Below are positions 11,352 through 23,800 of a stretch of 64,000 nt of DNA, one piece after another. The DNA lies in the NCBI GenBank assembly GCA_043228905.1, contig JBHGNT010000009.1, positions 18,786,001 through 18,850,000 of the forward strand. The letters are read 5' to 3'. A model generated the notes under the pieces. That model saw only the letters and a program-made list of their open reading frames with translations, made no database searches and was not told the origin of the DNA. The stretch's first letter is position 1, and every line of letters begins with the position of its first letter. A program made the translations under genes and the position numbers. Source of the stretch: Azolla caroliniana (taxonomy: Eukaryota > Polypodiophyta).

Positions 11352-11352
<1 letters not shown>
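8991..11352. other. AT-rich intergenic DNA
   Basis: No gene, RNA gene or transposon protein recognised. Contains a short (CT)n tract at about 10278-10301 and the first copy of a dispersed repeat at 10838-10980. The small open frames show no known motif. Confidence 0.5.
10838..10980. repeat. Dispersed repeat, copy 1
   Basis: About 140 bp resembling 26366-26508: both have a Ctc(a/t)(a/t)GATTGCAAT-like block, then GTAAA(g/a)TTCTT, GTTGAGAGTTGCT or TTGAGAGTTGCT, and a TATTTGA(c/t)CT(c/t)T segment ending ATAAAGTCT. Each copy lies within 500 bp of a long (CT)n/(CA)n microsatellite. Non-coding; probably an old uncharacterised transposon. Confidence 0.6.

Positions 11353-11439
<87 letters not shown>
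11353..11439. repeat. (CT)n-(CA)n compound microsatellite
   Basis: About 33 CT units directly followed by about 10 CA units. Confidence 0.95.
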
Positions 11440-11719
11440 AATAGTAATATATTAATTATGAAAGTTTACTTACAAAAGATGGAATAAAATATCCTCTCAA
11501 CTCGCAACAAATCAACAAGATTCTTGATACATCCTTTGTTTCTAGATACATTGTTATGGACCTATACAATCCCATGTGATTAAGGCCAATTCAACTAATA
11601 GACATGAATCATGATGCCTTGCCAACCTACAAATCCCTAATACCTCCAATGTCAACCTCCTTGAAGTCTCCAAGTTAGGGATTGCCATATCAACATGTCT
11701 TCTTATTAATGAATATGTC

Positions 11720-12046
11720 TTAGAACCCCATATTGTGCATTAGAAAACAAATACATTTTGCACACAAAAATATTGAATTTACCCCCAATACCTTAGAACC
11801 GAAAAGATAATCCCAAAATGTGGAAAAGACATTCTTGACTCCACATGACCAAACACCTCCGGAAAAGGGGATTATGACACTTCCCATAGAGAAGCACACA
11901 TCATACATATAAAAATTCAGACACCATTTGCCACTAGATAACTCATATAACAAACACATTCCAAAAGCAACTCCCAAAGGTAATCCTCCAAATAAACACC
12001 TTCGCTTTGAAAAGTACTCCCTCACACACACACATAGAGTTTCCAT
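11720..12046 (-). pseudogene. Possible LINE zinc-knuckle (zf-RVT) relic
   Basis: The minus-strand frame begins with FGGLPLGVAFGM, resembling the IGGLPLGLALKRRG box of the LINE at about 54050. The rest has Cys residues at loosely comparable spacing but no clear match. Weak call based on one short box. Confidence 0.3.
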
Positions 12047-15000
12047 AGGTCCTCCTCATGGACGATAACAATTCTATTATATTCTACGATCTCTCTTTGT
12101 CTCTCTCTCTCTCTCTCTCTCTCTTTCGTAAATAATGTTTTTCATTATGAAAGAAAACACCACCATGACTCTCTGCTCTAAACACACATGTGCACACATA
12201 TATTCATCTATTTCGGTTGTGTGGGGACTACCTATCAAGTTCTCTAGATCTAGACACTTTCAACCCTGCATTCCGTCATAAACAACACATGGTGACTAAG
12301 ATGTGTTCAAACTTCATCATGTCAAGACTGTTGGGGTCTTCCAATAAGGTATTGGTAATGAGATTTCTTTGATTGACATGTGAGTGATCTCTCATATGTT
12401 AATCTAATCCTGGCAACTTTTTTGAGTGTCTAAAATGTTACAACAATGAAAGGTTGTCAACAAATAAAAAGACAATGGTTAGTCACATTGCTCTGAATGC
12501 CAAACGAGGTTTGACAATGTTACGCACAATAATGTGTCATATAGGGTCAAGGAAATGGAGAACGATGAAGAAGGTTGCCATCAACACCAAAAGCCAGTAG
12601 TGCATTAAGTAGATGGATCCAATTATGAAGCAAAGAACATACCCACAATGACGGAGAAAATGTTTGTGGATAAAATCTTTTGGAAAATGCATCAGTTGCA
12701 CACAAAGTGCATGCACTAGGGATTTAAATTGTACCTATCATCAACGTAGTGTCTGGGAACCACAAATTTATTGATGGGAGTTTCCTCTTAGTATTGTAAT
12801 AAGGTCTTATAGTTGACACCATAACTACAATAGTGAAGGAGGAATAAATATAGAAAATGTTTTCAAGGCCGCATAGAGATACTTATCGGTGACGTTGGAA
12901 CAATAACAATGGATAGGTACGCCTATATTTTTCTTAAATGATTCAGTTTGATGTGGATAAATTGGAATATTGTAGACATGTTTTTTTTGTCTCAAAATGT
13001 TATTGCTTGAGAATTGGCTTGATTGGTTTTCAAACGCCAAAGGTTGTTCTCGAACTTAGGCATGCATACTCATCTTAGTTATCCATGTAATTTTGATGTC
13101 ATGATATATGGCACAATAAATCATGAACATTAAGATCGCTCACATATATTGTTTTTTTTTCCAAAAAACTCACATATATTGTTTGATGTATGCAAATGCA
13201 AAACATATAAATAAAGGCAAAGCCCATCTATAATCTTGTTTTAAGCCATATGTTTGTGTATTATATAATATATTGTGTGTATATATGTATGTTTCATTGA
13301 CTTGTAATTTGTAAACCTCTGAAATATACAATTGTAAATTATAAATTGTAAAAGAGAATGGTTTAAGTTTGAGGATCATGACTCACATGTGACGACATGG
13401 TGACACATCTTTCAAGATGACCAGTCAAATCAATGATAAAGCCTTTAAGTGGGTAAAATATAATACATACTATCAACATGCCATGAACAAACTAAAAAAT
13501 TGTAGGTTGTACTTAATATGATTATGCATCATTTATATTATAAATATGCACAATGTACTACCATGAAAGATTAAAAGTATTATGTTATAGAAATAGGTCA
13601 AGTAGAAAATATGGCACCCAATGATAGCATATATCTGCAAGATGCATATGCCCTTGAAAGTTGAAACCAATACCATGTTTCATAAAATTTCCCAGTATTG
13701 TTCCTATATAATTTTTCACTAATGATGCCATAATTTAAACTCTACTTTATGTACCAACTTCCAAGCTTATGAGCATGACAAATGAGCTCATATTTCAGAA
13801 AAAGTTTTACCATGATACTTTTGATGCTCAAACTTATAGTTCAAGAAGGATACACATTTTTGTATGTAAATGATTTGTAGGATTTTCACAAAAAAGGATG
13901 TACTCATCTCTTTATTATTATATGAGATGATGATGATGATATTGTAACATACACATATGATCATGATAGGCACCACATTAGACCTAACAAGAGCATTGCA
14001 AGAGTGTCTTCTTTGTTGGTGCATAAGATCAAGCAACATGGAGCTCATGCATTTTTCTTGAGGTCACCCTTTAGTTGAAGTAGAACACAAAAAGATGAGT
14101 CGAGAATGCCCTAATTGGAGATCTTGCACGAGGTTGGTGCATTGGGTAATTGATAATGGAGGCATAACGTCATATGATCATGCAAAATTAACCACAATCA
14201 ATGTGAGTGCTCCTCCTCAAACTCTTGATTGAGGCAGATTGTGCATGTGTGATTTACTCTAGCTAGGCCTCTTCAAGTTTTGTTCTATTTTCAAAATCAA
14301 AGCTTCAAAGTGTAGAAGATAATGGTTTTCAAGATCATCATCCTCACTTTGAATGACATTAAAGCTCCTCATCTGATTTTTCTACTATTACAAACAATAA
14401 GACATCTGAAGTATATCCTAAGATCAATAATGATTTCTTAAAATACCATGCAAATATTCCAATATACATATGCATTGAGCCTATGATAAATGTAATAAAT
14501 GAAACGTGTATGCTTCCTAAGGTGAACATGGATAATAATTGTGTCTTGGTCAAAACCATCTAAGGATAAGAGCAACATTGGTTAAGTAATGCAAAAAAAT
14601 CCATAATTCCTTTGATAAAAAGGTATAAAACAAGCACATAGACGTGCAATTCATGATTATTTTAGAGGGAACGGGGACACTTCCAATCAGGGAGTTTCTT
14701 CAAAAGAAAGAGTTATGAGTAACTAATATGTTGACGAAAATACGGGATGGTTACCCATACATCGCATGAACATCACTTCTTCACAAATAAAGAAGTTAAG
14801 AGACTAAGATGATGATCAATAAATGATATTTTACAATTACCCTATGTGTGGAAACATTGACATTCTTGCAATTGTCGAGGTGAGTTGCCTATGTACCTTT
14901 ATAAGATAATGTGTTGCATGAGTGATGTTACTTGCAATAAATAAACCATGTCAGTTAGTGGTATGTCACATGTTTCCATATGAGGGAAGGTCTCGATATC

Positions 15001-16330
15001 AATACAACAAGGCAACCAAGGGATAACAAAAAGAAATTCTCGGCGTACAAAGATAAAGGTATCAACGAGGCATGTTTCGAGAACTAAAAGGAGACCCAAA
15101 TCTTGAACAACAATTGTATTTATTCTTGATATGTTCCTTGATCGAGAATCACATGTAAACCAACAAAAAAAAAAATTGATTGCACAAATCTCATGTTGAT
15201 GAAACAAAATAACAAAGTTAGGTTAAATTGGTTGTTGGGTTCATATATTTGTAAAATGTGAATGATAGAGTAGGTTGAATTTATAATGAGGTGAAGGTAA
15301 GCGGTTGTGGAATAAATGACTAAGAGTACAAGGTGCATTATGTGGTCCATAAAGCCCAAATTACATTTTTCTTCCATGGTACAATCCTAGTAGTGTGAGA
15401 TGTTTTGCATGGACAAAGTTGAGACAAAGTCGTAGCATTCTAATTGATCCCTAAGTGCTTTTGTCTCGCGTCTCTCTTGTTTCTTGCTCTTCTCATGTGG
15501 TGCAATCTCATTGTCATGTTCTTTAATTGTTGTAGGTGGGCACTTATCGTAAGTGTTGCATATTTCTTGAACTCCATTATTCATTGTGAAAGTGGCTATT
15601 TGATTTAGTTATTGCATAGTTGCATAATTGTATTTGCTTCACTCTACGTCTCATTTTCACATACATTGTATTTCCCTTTTTTTTAGCATTTAGAAGCATT
15701 ATGTTGACTAGAAGGTCATGGTAATGTGAGTGGCGACATAACCTCCTTGGATGAGCAACTCATATCTAGATGTAACCTTCAAAATTGGAGCACCCATCTA
15801 CAGATCAATTGTTCCTCACATATATCTCAACTTAGGAGAGAGGTCATTACTAGCTCCAACCACAAGTTTATATGGTAGCTTTTCGTGTTTCATACCATGG
15901 CCATGACCATGATCCAACACCATATTAGGGATATGGCATTTAGCCTGTCAAGACCAAAATAATGATGTAAGATTATAGGACCTAATAATCTGTCAATACA
16001 TATAATTCAAATGTGGCAACAATGGTGCATTGTATAATCATATGAACCTAGGGCTTAAAAATGGATGTTATAGATAGAAAATAACTAACCATATTTAGAC
16101 CAAGAAAACATGGGTATGCCAAAAATTATATTTAGAATCGTGAAGTGACACAATAAACACTTAATCCATATGTCTCGTGACTCAATATGTAGGGTCGGAC
16201 CACTGCTCATAGAGCCTTATAACTACAACACATGTTGGACACCATACTTATACTGTTTATAACATGTCCAACCGCGAGGACACACAACGGGTTCAATTTT
16301 ACACATGGAATACTGAATGCAATGGAGTTG
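12047..16330. other. AT-rich intergenic DNA
   Basis: A (CT)n tract lies at about 12098-12124. Otherwise I see only short frames without motifs, A/T runs and no recognisable gene, RNA gene or transposon domain. Confidence 0.45.
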
Positions 16331-16335
16331 CACAA

Positions 16336-16600
16336 AATTGTCTTAGATCCATGTCCACCAAATGCAATGGTGCTGTAAAATGTCCTGGGTCCATGTCCAC
16401 GACATGTGATAGCGTTGTAAAATGTCCCGGGTCCATGTCCACGACATGCGATGGAGCTTGTAAAATGTCTTTTGTCCATGTCCACGCCATGTGATGGAGC
16501 TTGTAAAATGGGACCATGTTCACACAATGAGACAGAGCTATAAAATGTCCAGGATCCATGTCCACTCCATGTGATGGAGCTGTAAAATGACCTAGATCCA
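16336..16600. repeat. Tandem repeat of about 42 bp, six copies
   Basis: Units follow the pattern (t)ccatgtccac, then ccatgtgatggagc, then tgtaaaatgtcc. Six copies of 40-42 bp stand head to tail with about 10-25 percent divergence. The unit length is a multiple of three, so the minus strand stays open and reads a GHGPGTFY-type repeat. No supported protein. Confidence 0.85.
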
Positions 16601-17127
16601 TGTCCAAAACCGTACGACGGTTGAGATCGTGTCTAGCCAACGAGGACCATGATAGGGGGAGGGGGTAGGGGATCGAAACTCTGGAGGAGTGCCCCCCCAC
16701 CCCCCCCAACGGAGCAAGCAGGCGAGACGAGGGTGCAAGACTCAAAGCGCTCGGAATCTCTTCTTGCCGCCGGAGCTCAAGATTAGAAGACGGTCGAGAT
16801 TCAGGCGGGGGCAGGAAGGGTAGGCAAGGCAGGCGCACACAGGATCCATGTCCACTCCATGTGATGGAGCTGTAAAATGACCTAGATCCATGTCCACGCC
16901 GTACGACGGTTGAGATCGTGTCTAGCCAACGAGGACCATGATAGGGGGAGGGGGTAGGGGATCGAAACTCTGGAGGAGTGCCCCCCCCCCCCCCAACGGA
17001 GCAAGCAGGCGAGACGAGGGTGCGGGATTCAAAGCGCTCGGAATCTCTTCTTGCCGCCGGAGCTCAAGATTAGAAGACGGTTGAGATTCAGGCGGGGGCA
17101 GGAAGGGTAGGCAGGGCATGCGCACAC
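16551..17127. repeat. 290 bp direct tandem duplication
   Basis: Copy 1 is 16551-16840 and copy 2 is 16841-17127, each starting aggatccatgtccactcc and ending with a gcgcacac-type sequence. They are nearly identical and differ mainly in the poly-C tract near 16690/16981 and a few substitutions, so the duplication is recent. Each contains the last unit of the 42 bp array. Minus-strand frames in both read a Pro/Ser/Leu-rich sequence with no known domain. Confidence 0.9.
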
Positions 17128-17886
17128 ACGATCAATCCTCTTTCAGACTGCATCCATTTGGTTATAGGTGGGTTTGGCCTTTCAACCACCACTCTCTCTC
17201 TCTCTCACAGGCATCTCTGCTTTCTTTTGCTTTCTTTTGATTTGACTGAATGATGATGGATTGAGCTTGAAGGCGAGGATTTGTTCTTGCCTTCAAATTG
17301 TACTATCTGCCTGTACTACTCCTCCTCCCCTGCCCCCCCCACACAACACACATATTTCATCTATTTTACCCCCCCCCCCCCCCTTCCTTCCTCTTTGTAC
17401 TCTCTCTCTCTGTCTTTTGTTTCTTTTCTTCAGATATTTTATTTTTTTGCCCCCCCCCCCCCACCCATTGACTATTTCTGCAAATTTCCCTGTTGTGTCG
17501 CAGACCCATCTCTGTCTCCCTCTGTCTCTCCAGCCGTGTGTCAATCTGAGACTTCAATCAATCCCCAAGCATCATCGATCCCATGGCCTTGAGGTCAGAA
17601 TCTCACTTGGGCGAATGATCATCAATTCGTGCTTCATCCCGTGATAGATCCTGAATTCTGTACCCTGTTCTGCATACAAATCAAAGAATTCTTTCATCAT
17701 TTGCCTCTTTATATATATATATATTATATGTGTATGTGTATATATATCTACATACATATGTCTGATTGTATATAGTATATACAACACCTGATTGGATTCG
17801 TATATATATATATACCTATCTGATTGTATACATATATACACCGAACATATATAGAAGAAAAAAGGTAAAGAGCTGGGTACACAGAT
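17128..17886 (+). promoter_or_regulatory. Upstream region of the copper ATPase gene
   Basis: A pyrimidine-rich stretch with (CT)n near 17192 and several poly-C runs (17333, 17370, 17450) is followed by a (TA)n-rich region at 17708-17850 that ends about 35 bases before the ATG. Plant promoters and 5' leaders often contain CT-rich and TA-rich blocks. I cannot place the transcription start, and several TATA-like sites exist around 17710. Confidence 0.4.
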
Positions 17887-20800
17887 ATGGGTTTCCTGAG
17901 AAGCTCTGCGGTTGAGTGGACACCCATCAGCAGTGTAGACGTCGTAGAAGATTTAGAGAGAGGCATAATTGGTACGGATGAAGGAGAGACTGAAATGGTA
18001 CCTTTGCTTCTTTCTTCTTCTTTGGCCACAAGTACATTAGAGAATCATGCCAGCATCAATGGTGAAAGAAGATCAATAGTCGATCCAACAATAGACAATT
18101 CTTCTTCTTTGGATTCGGATTCAACGTTGTTGGCGATTGTTCCCGAGAAAATAGAAGTGCAGGTTGTAGGTATGACATGTGCAGCGTGCTCAAACTCGGT
18201 CGAGAATGCACTGCTGAAACTTGATGGTGTTCTTTCTGCCTCTGTTTCCCTCCTCCAAAACAAGGCCATCATAGAATATGATCCTATGCAAATAAAGGTA
18301 AGCCATCATCCCAAACATTGCTTTTCTCTTTTCTTCATGTTTTGATTCGATGTGGTTATGATCCAATGAGCTTAAATATAAGCAATCATCCCAAACATTG
18401 TTTTGTATTCTTTCTTTGTGCTTTGATTTGATTTGATGAGAGTAAAGATAAGGAATCATTCAAACATTGATTTTTTTATTCCTTCCTGATTTATTTTTCT
18501 TTGAGTATGATTCAGTGAGAGAAAAGGTAAAGCTATCATCCCAAATATTGCTTCCCCCCCCCTCCGTACTTTGAATTATTTTGATGAGTATGATTCAATT
18601 TGAGTGAAGGTAAGAAAATAAAATCTTTTTAAGTGGTTTGATTTTGATTTGATGAGAGTAAACATAAGTAAACCTTAACATTATGCTTCAAAACAACATA
18701 TTTTTTTCGTCATACTTGTGTTTTTTGTCCCACCTTTCTATCGAGATCTAAATCCTCAAGTATGATTTCATGTGAGTATAACTAGCAAGCTCCAGAATTG
18801 TTTTTTTTCTCATGCTTGATACTTTTCTTCTCGCATCTTTCTTCCAAGATTAATGTCCGAAGGAAACTCTATGTTTGTTCAGTGAGCGTGAAGGTAAGAA
18901 TGCCCATGCCCAACATTGACATCATTTTTTTCTTCATACTTCTTTTTTCACTATTCATCTTTGTCTTGAGATTAACGTTCAGAACGAGAATATTTAATTG
19001 TTCATCGAGGATGATTCAATGCAAGTAAAGGTAATCAATCCCGAACATTGTTTTTTTCCTTCATGATTGTGTTTTTTTGTTGGATCATTGTGTTAAACCT
19101 TCTTTCCTCTCTTTGATTGTCAGGTATGATTTGATAGACTATTGAAGATGAGCAAGAACTAAATTGCTTCAAATGTTTTCCTTTTTTCCTTCATGCATGC
19201 TTTTTTTTGCTGCATCTTTTTGTTGAGGTTAATACCCAGAAAGAGGCTCTTTGTTTGTCTGATATGGTTCTGTGCAAGTAAAAATAAGCAAGTCCCAACA
19301 TTGCATTTTCATGTTTGCTGTTTTATTTGTGCATCTTTTCTGATGTTGGGAATCACCTTCTTAGTTCATCCAGTATAGTTCAATGAGAGTAAAGGTGACC
19401 AAGCCCATTATTGCTTCACCGTTTTCTTCTTGGTTCTTGGCTTTTGGTGCATCTCTCTGTTGATATTAACGTTAGAAATGAAACTCCTTATTGCGTCTTC
19501 TTGTGAAATTGTATTGTCTCTTCTTGAAGGACAATCTTCTTTGCATAAGAAGATGTCAAATGCCATTATGAAGGGTACTCATACACAAGAAGAAAGATAA
19601 GAAGTTTCCCATGCAGAAAAAACCTACTAGCCCTCATTTTTCCATATGATGTTCAACATTGAGCTTCAAGAAAATCCTTACGTTATTATGCCCTAATCTG
19701 CAATGTGGGGATCATTGTGGGAAAATAATTCTTGTAATTCAAGCTACACTGAAATTGTGATAGAAATGTAAGACTAAGTCTGAAATCTAACTAAATTAGA
19801 TGCTGTTGGAATGGTTTTTAGGGTTAAATTAGCTTCACTTTGATGTTATTAAGCATGGATATATATGTATACATACATACAGACATACATATATATACAT
19901 TTGTGTGTGTGTCTATATATATATGTATATAGCCATGTTTTGGGGATCATGCAGATGATAGAGTAATGATAGGATTATTATTTTTTAAAATTTTCTCTTA
20001 TTAAACTAAGGTTATTGATTTTCAGGAGGAACGTATTAAAGAGGCAATAGAAGATTCTGGCTTTGATGCAGAAATTATGGTCAAATCAAATTCAGTTTCA
20101 TCTCTGGTATCTAAAAAATCTACTATAACTGGTCGCTTCAGGATTACAGGTTTATCATGTGCAGCTTGTGTAACTTCTGTTGAAAGCATCTTGTTGTCCC
20201 TTGACGGAATCATTTCTGCCACTATTGGCTTAGCGGCGGCGAGTTTGGGTGATGTAACATATAATCCTTCTATCATAGATAAAAATGCAATTATTGCAGC
20301 AATAACCGATGCGGGGTTCGAAGCGGAATTCCTTGAAAGTGAGATGAGAAATGTCGTGGAGTTGATCATTGAAGGCATGCTTTCTGAAAAAGATGAACAA
20401 ATTGTTCAGAATGTTTTCTACCAGGTGCGTGGATTAAAGGAATTCAATGTGGATCCACTTCTTCAGAGGGTGAAAGTGACATTTGATCCTGAAGTGGTTA
20501 AAGTGAGGGCCATAGCAGAAGCGATAGAACAAAACGGTGAAGGAAGATTCAGGGTTACTATGTCACAGCGTCAGAGTCCATATACAATGGACAGAAAAAC
20601 TGAGGCACAGAGTATACTTCATTTACTGAGATGGAGCTTGATTTTTAGTGTAAGTTTAGACAGTTTCTCTCTTTTATTTTTCTATGGTAATGTTCTAAGC
20701 TGAATATTGTTCTCAACTTGTGTTGTGGCAGATTCCTGTTATTTTCCTTGGGATCATTTGTCCCAAGATCCCACTTTTCCATACTTTTATGACACTTTGC

Positions 20801-23800
20801 TATGGCTCTTTCAGTATAGTTGACTGGTTAAAATGGGGTTTAGTGACTCCGGTGCAGTTTTTCATAGGAAGGCGATTCTACTTGGGGGCATATAGGTCAC
20901 TGAGAAACATGTCAGCGAATATGGATGTCCTCGTGGTGCTTGGAACAACGTCTGCGTACTTCTACTCCTTCTTTGCTCTGATTTATAGAGCAGTTACTGG
21001 ACAAGCATTAGTCACCTATTTTGAGACTACTGTCATGTTGATAAACTTTATCCTTCTCGGAAAGTATTTGGAGGTAGTTGCGAAAGGGAAAACCTCGGAG
21101 GCAATTGGAAAGCTTTTGAAGCTTGCGCCTTCAACTGCTGTTTTACTTACTGTTGACATTGGTATGTATTTTGCATCCCAATTTGCTGTTATTATATGTC
21201 TCTCAGAAGAAGAAGAAAAAAACAATACCCAATGTAAATCACTTACGTCTTATGCCTTATAAAATTCAAAGAATCAAAGCAAGAATATGAAGATCTCTAA
21301 AAAACCATTAGGCCAATGAGACATAACAGAAATTCGACTTTGCTTCTGTCAACTTGTCAAAGCATCTAACAAAAGAAAAATATGTTTTCCATTTAGATTC
21401 CTGAACTAAAAAGCTTGAATACATGTAGCCATGAATGACAATACCTCCTTGTGACATTTTCCACAATTTTGTGCTGATAAATGGACAGCTATACATGTAA
21501 TGTGTGTAGAAGCTATTTATTCGGTGAGTGCTTTTATGGCTGCAGAAGGATCTAATTGAAGAAGCTTATCTAAAATTAATGGGAACATAGATGTACTAGC
21601 TCATGTATGAAATATATGTTTAATGGAGAGAGGGGGACATGTAACTACTTCCATAGTATCAGGAATAAAGAAAAATAATAGGTGGTCTGCTGCAAGGGAG
21701 GTAGCTTGAAATCTCTAATGCAATCCAACATGTTCCGGATTGAGAATTTTAATCCTTGCTCTACCTCAATGATGAAAAGAAAACTCTCTTTCCTGACCTT
21801 GGACAGATGTTCCTCCCGTTATAGATAACAAGATGGTGTCTGGATCCAAAGTCTATTGAATGTATATTATACGCAATGATATGTGCTAGTGTCCCACACT
21901 TTGGGCATAAACGACATCGTATGTCCCTGCTACCCTTCGTCCAGGAAGATGAGCTTCGTGTCTATTACCCCAAGAAGTACATGTTCTAGTAGAATGTTCT
22001 TTCATTTCTTTATCTCTGAATTGGAAGTAGGAAGCAGGGGTTCAGTTAGTGTATTCCTAAAAGATATATTGTACATTCAACCATGGAAAATTGGTGTTAT
22101 TGGGCTGATTTGTGTTTTTCTATGTAGATGGAAATCCAATCAAAGAAGCAGAGATTGATGTGCAAATGGTGGAGCAAGGAGATATATTGAAAGTTTCTCC
22201 AGGGTCTAGGGTTCCTGCTGATGGTCTTGTTATATGGGGTTCCAGCCACATTGACGAGAGCATGATAACTGGTGAAGCTTTGCCTGTATCAAAAACAGTT
22301 GGTGACAATGTGATAGGGGGAACTCTCAATACCAGTGGCGCCCTCCATATTCGTGTGACTCGTGTGGGTTCTGAAGCTGCATTGGCACAGATTGTGGATT
22401 TGGTAGAGACTGCTCAAATGGTGAAAGCGCCAATTCAAAAATTTGCTGATTTTGTAAGTATCATCCAATCATGTAAAGACCTTTCAATTTTCAATAATCT
22501 TATTATAATACGAACCAGCTGGAATCACCAAGCATTGCTGTTCAGTGACTTCTTTGTAGACTAAAGAGGCAGATTGTCCATGTGTCACCATCTAAAGGTA
22601 GTTTAGTTTAGTTAGTTCTACTGTTTCTGTTAATTGGTTCCATGAATACAAGGTTGAAATATTTATAGCTCTGATTTAAGTAGTTTTTGCTTTTTCTGCA
22701 TTCAATACATTGGTCTACATAATTTTGTGGGTGTTTTATACCACGTACCACACAATATTAACCTTCTTACTACCTTTACCACTAAACATTGTCTACCTTC
22801 TATAAATGGGTTTAGCACTTTGAGAGTAGTATTCGGATAGATAATTGATTGCTTAAAAATCTGTGGAGTAGCTGTAACTTTTCCATGAAGGATGATTGTT
22901 GACACGCTCTTCTTTTATGTAATTTTGTTATGAACGCAAATTAAAATAAATATATATCTATACTTTGCATGCTAAAGAGACGTATTTTAAATGCAGGTTG
23001 CAAGCATTTTTGTCCCAGTTGTGGTTTCTCTTGCATTGGTGACATGGCTTTGTTGGTATAGTGTGACATTTTGTCTTTTGAATTAAACCAAATCAATTAT
23101 TGCTCTACTACAGAAAGATGATTTTGTTTATATACCTCTATGTTTATTGCAGGTATTTAGCTGGAACGTGTGGCTTATATTCGGAATCATGGCTTCCGAT
23201 GGGCACCAATCATTTTGTGTTTTCACTTATGTTCTCTATTTCGGTCTTAGTCATTGCTTGCCCATGTGCATTGGGGCTAGCGACACCTACAGCAGTCATG
23301 GTTGCAACGGGAGTTGGGGCACGTAACGGCGTTCTAATCAAAGGGGGGGATGCATTGGAACTTGCAAAAAAGGTTAAATTTATCATTTTTGATAAGACAG
23401 GGACATTAACCAAAGGGAAGCCGCACGTGTCTAGTATCAAGATGTTTTCAAACACAAAGTTGCTTGACCTTATGGAGCTAGTTGCATCTGCAGAGGTGAG
23501 GAAACTAGTAGTAGCATGAAAGAACTGATGGAAAAACACCAGAAGTACCCAAGTTTTCTTTATTTCTCCAATTTCTTTAAGTTTTTGCTATTTCCCCTGG
23601 TCAATCCATGAAAAAGAGAAAAAGAAGAGGAATAGACAAGGGTGTTCGCCAAGGGCATTTGGGGAAATAACAAAAAAGGGGCATTTTTGGAAATAAATGA
23701 TGACTTATGGGTGTTCTGGAGTTTTCGCTAAGAATTTAGGACTTACTTTGTACAGCAAGATTTCACAATGCTGAAGGTTTTGTTTTGGTGGCATTTATAT

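Noticed and set aside
16299-16838. Minus-strand frame of 179 codons with GHGPGTFY repeats
   Set aside because: It is a by-product of a 42 bp repeat, a multiple of three; no start context or domain.
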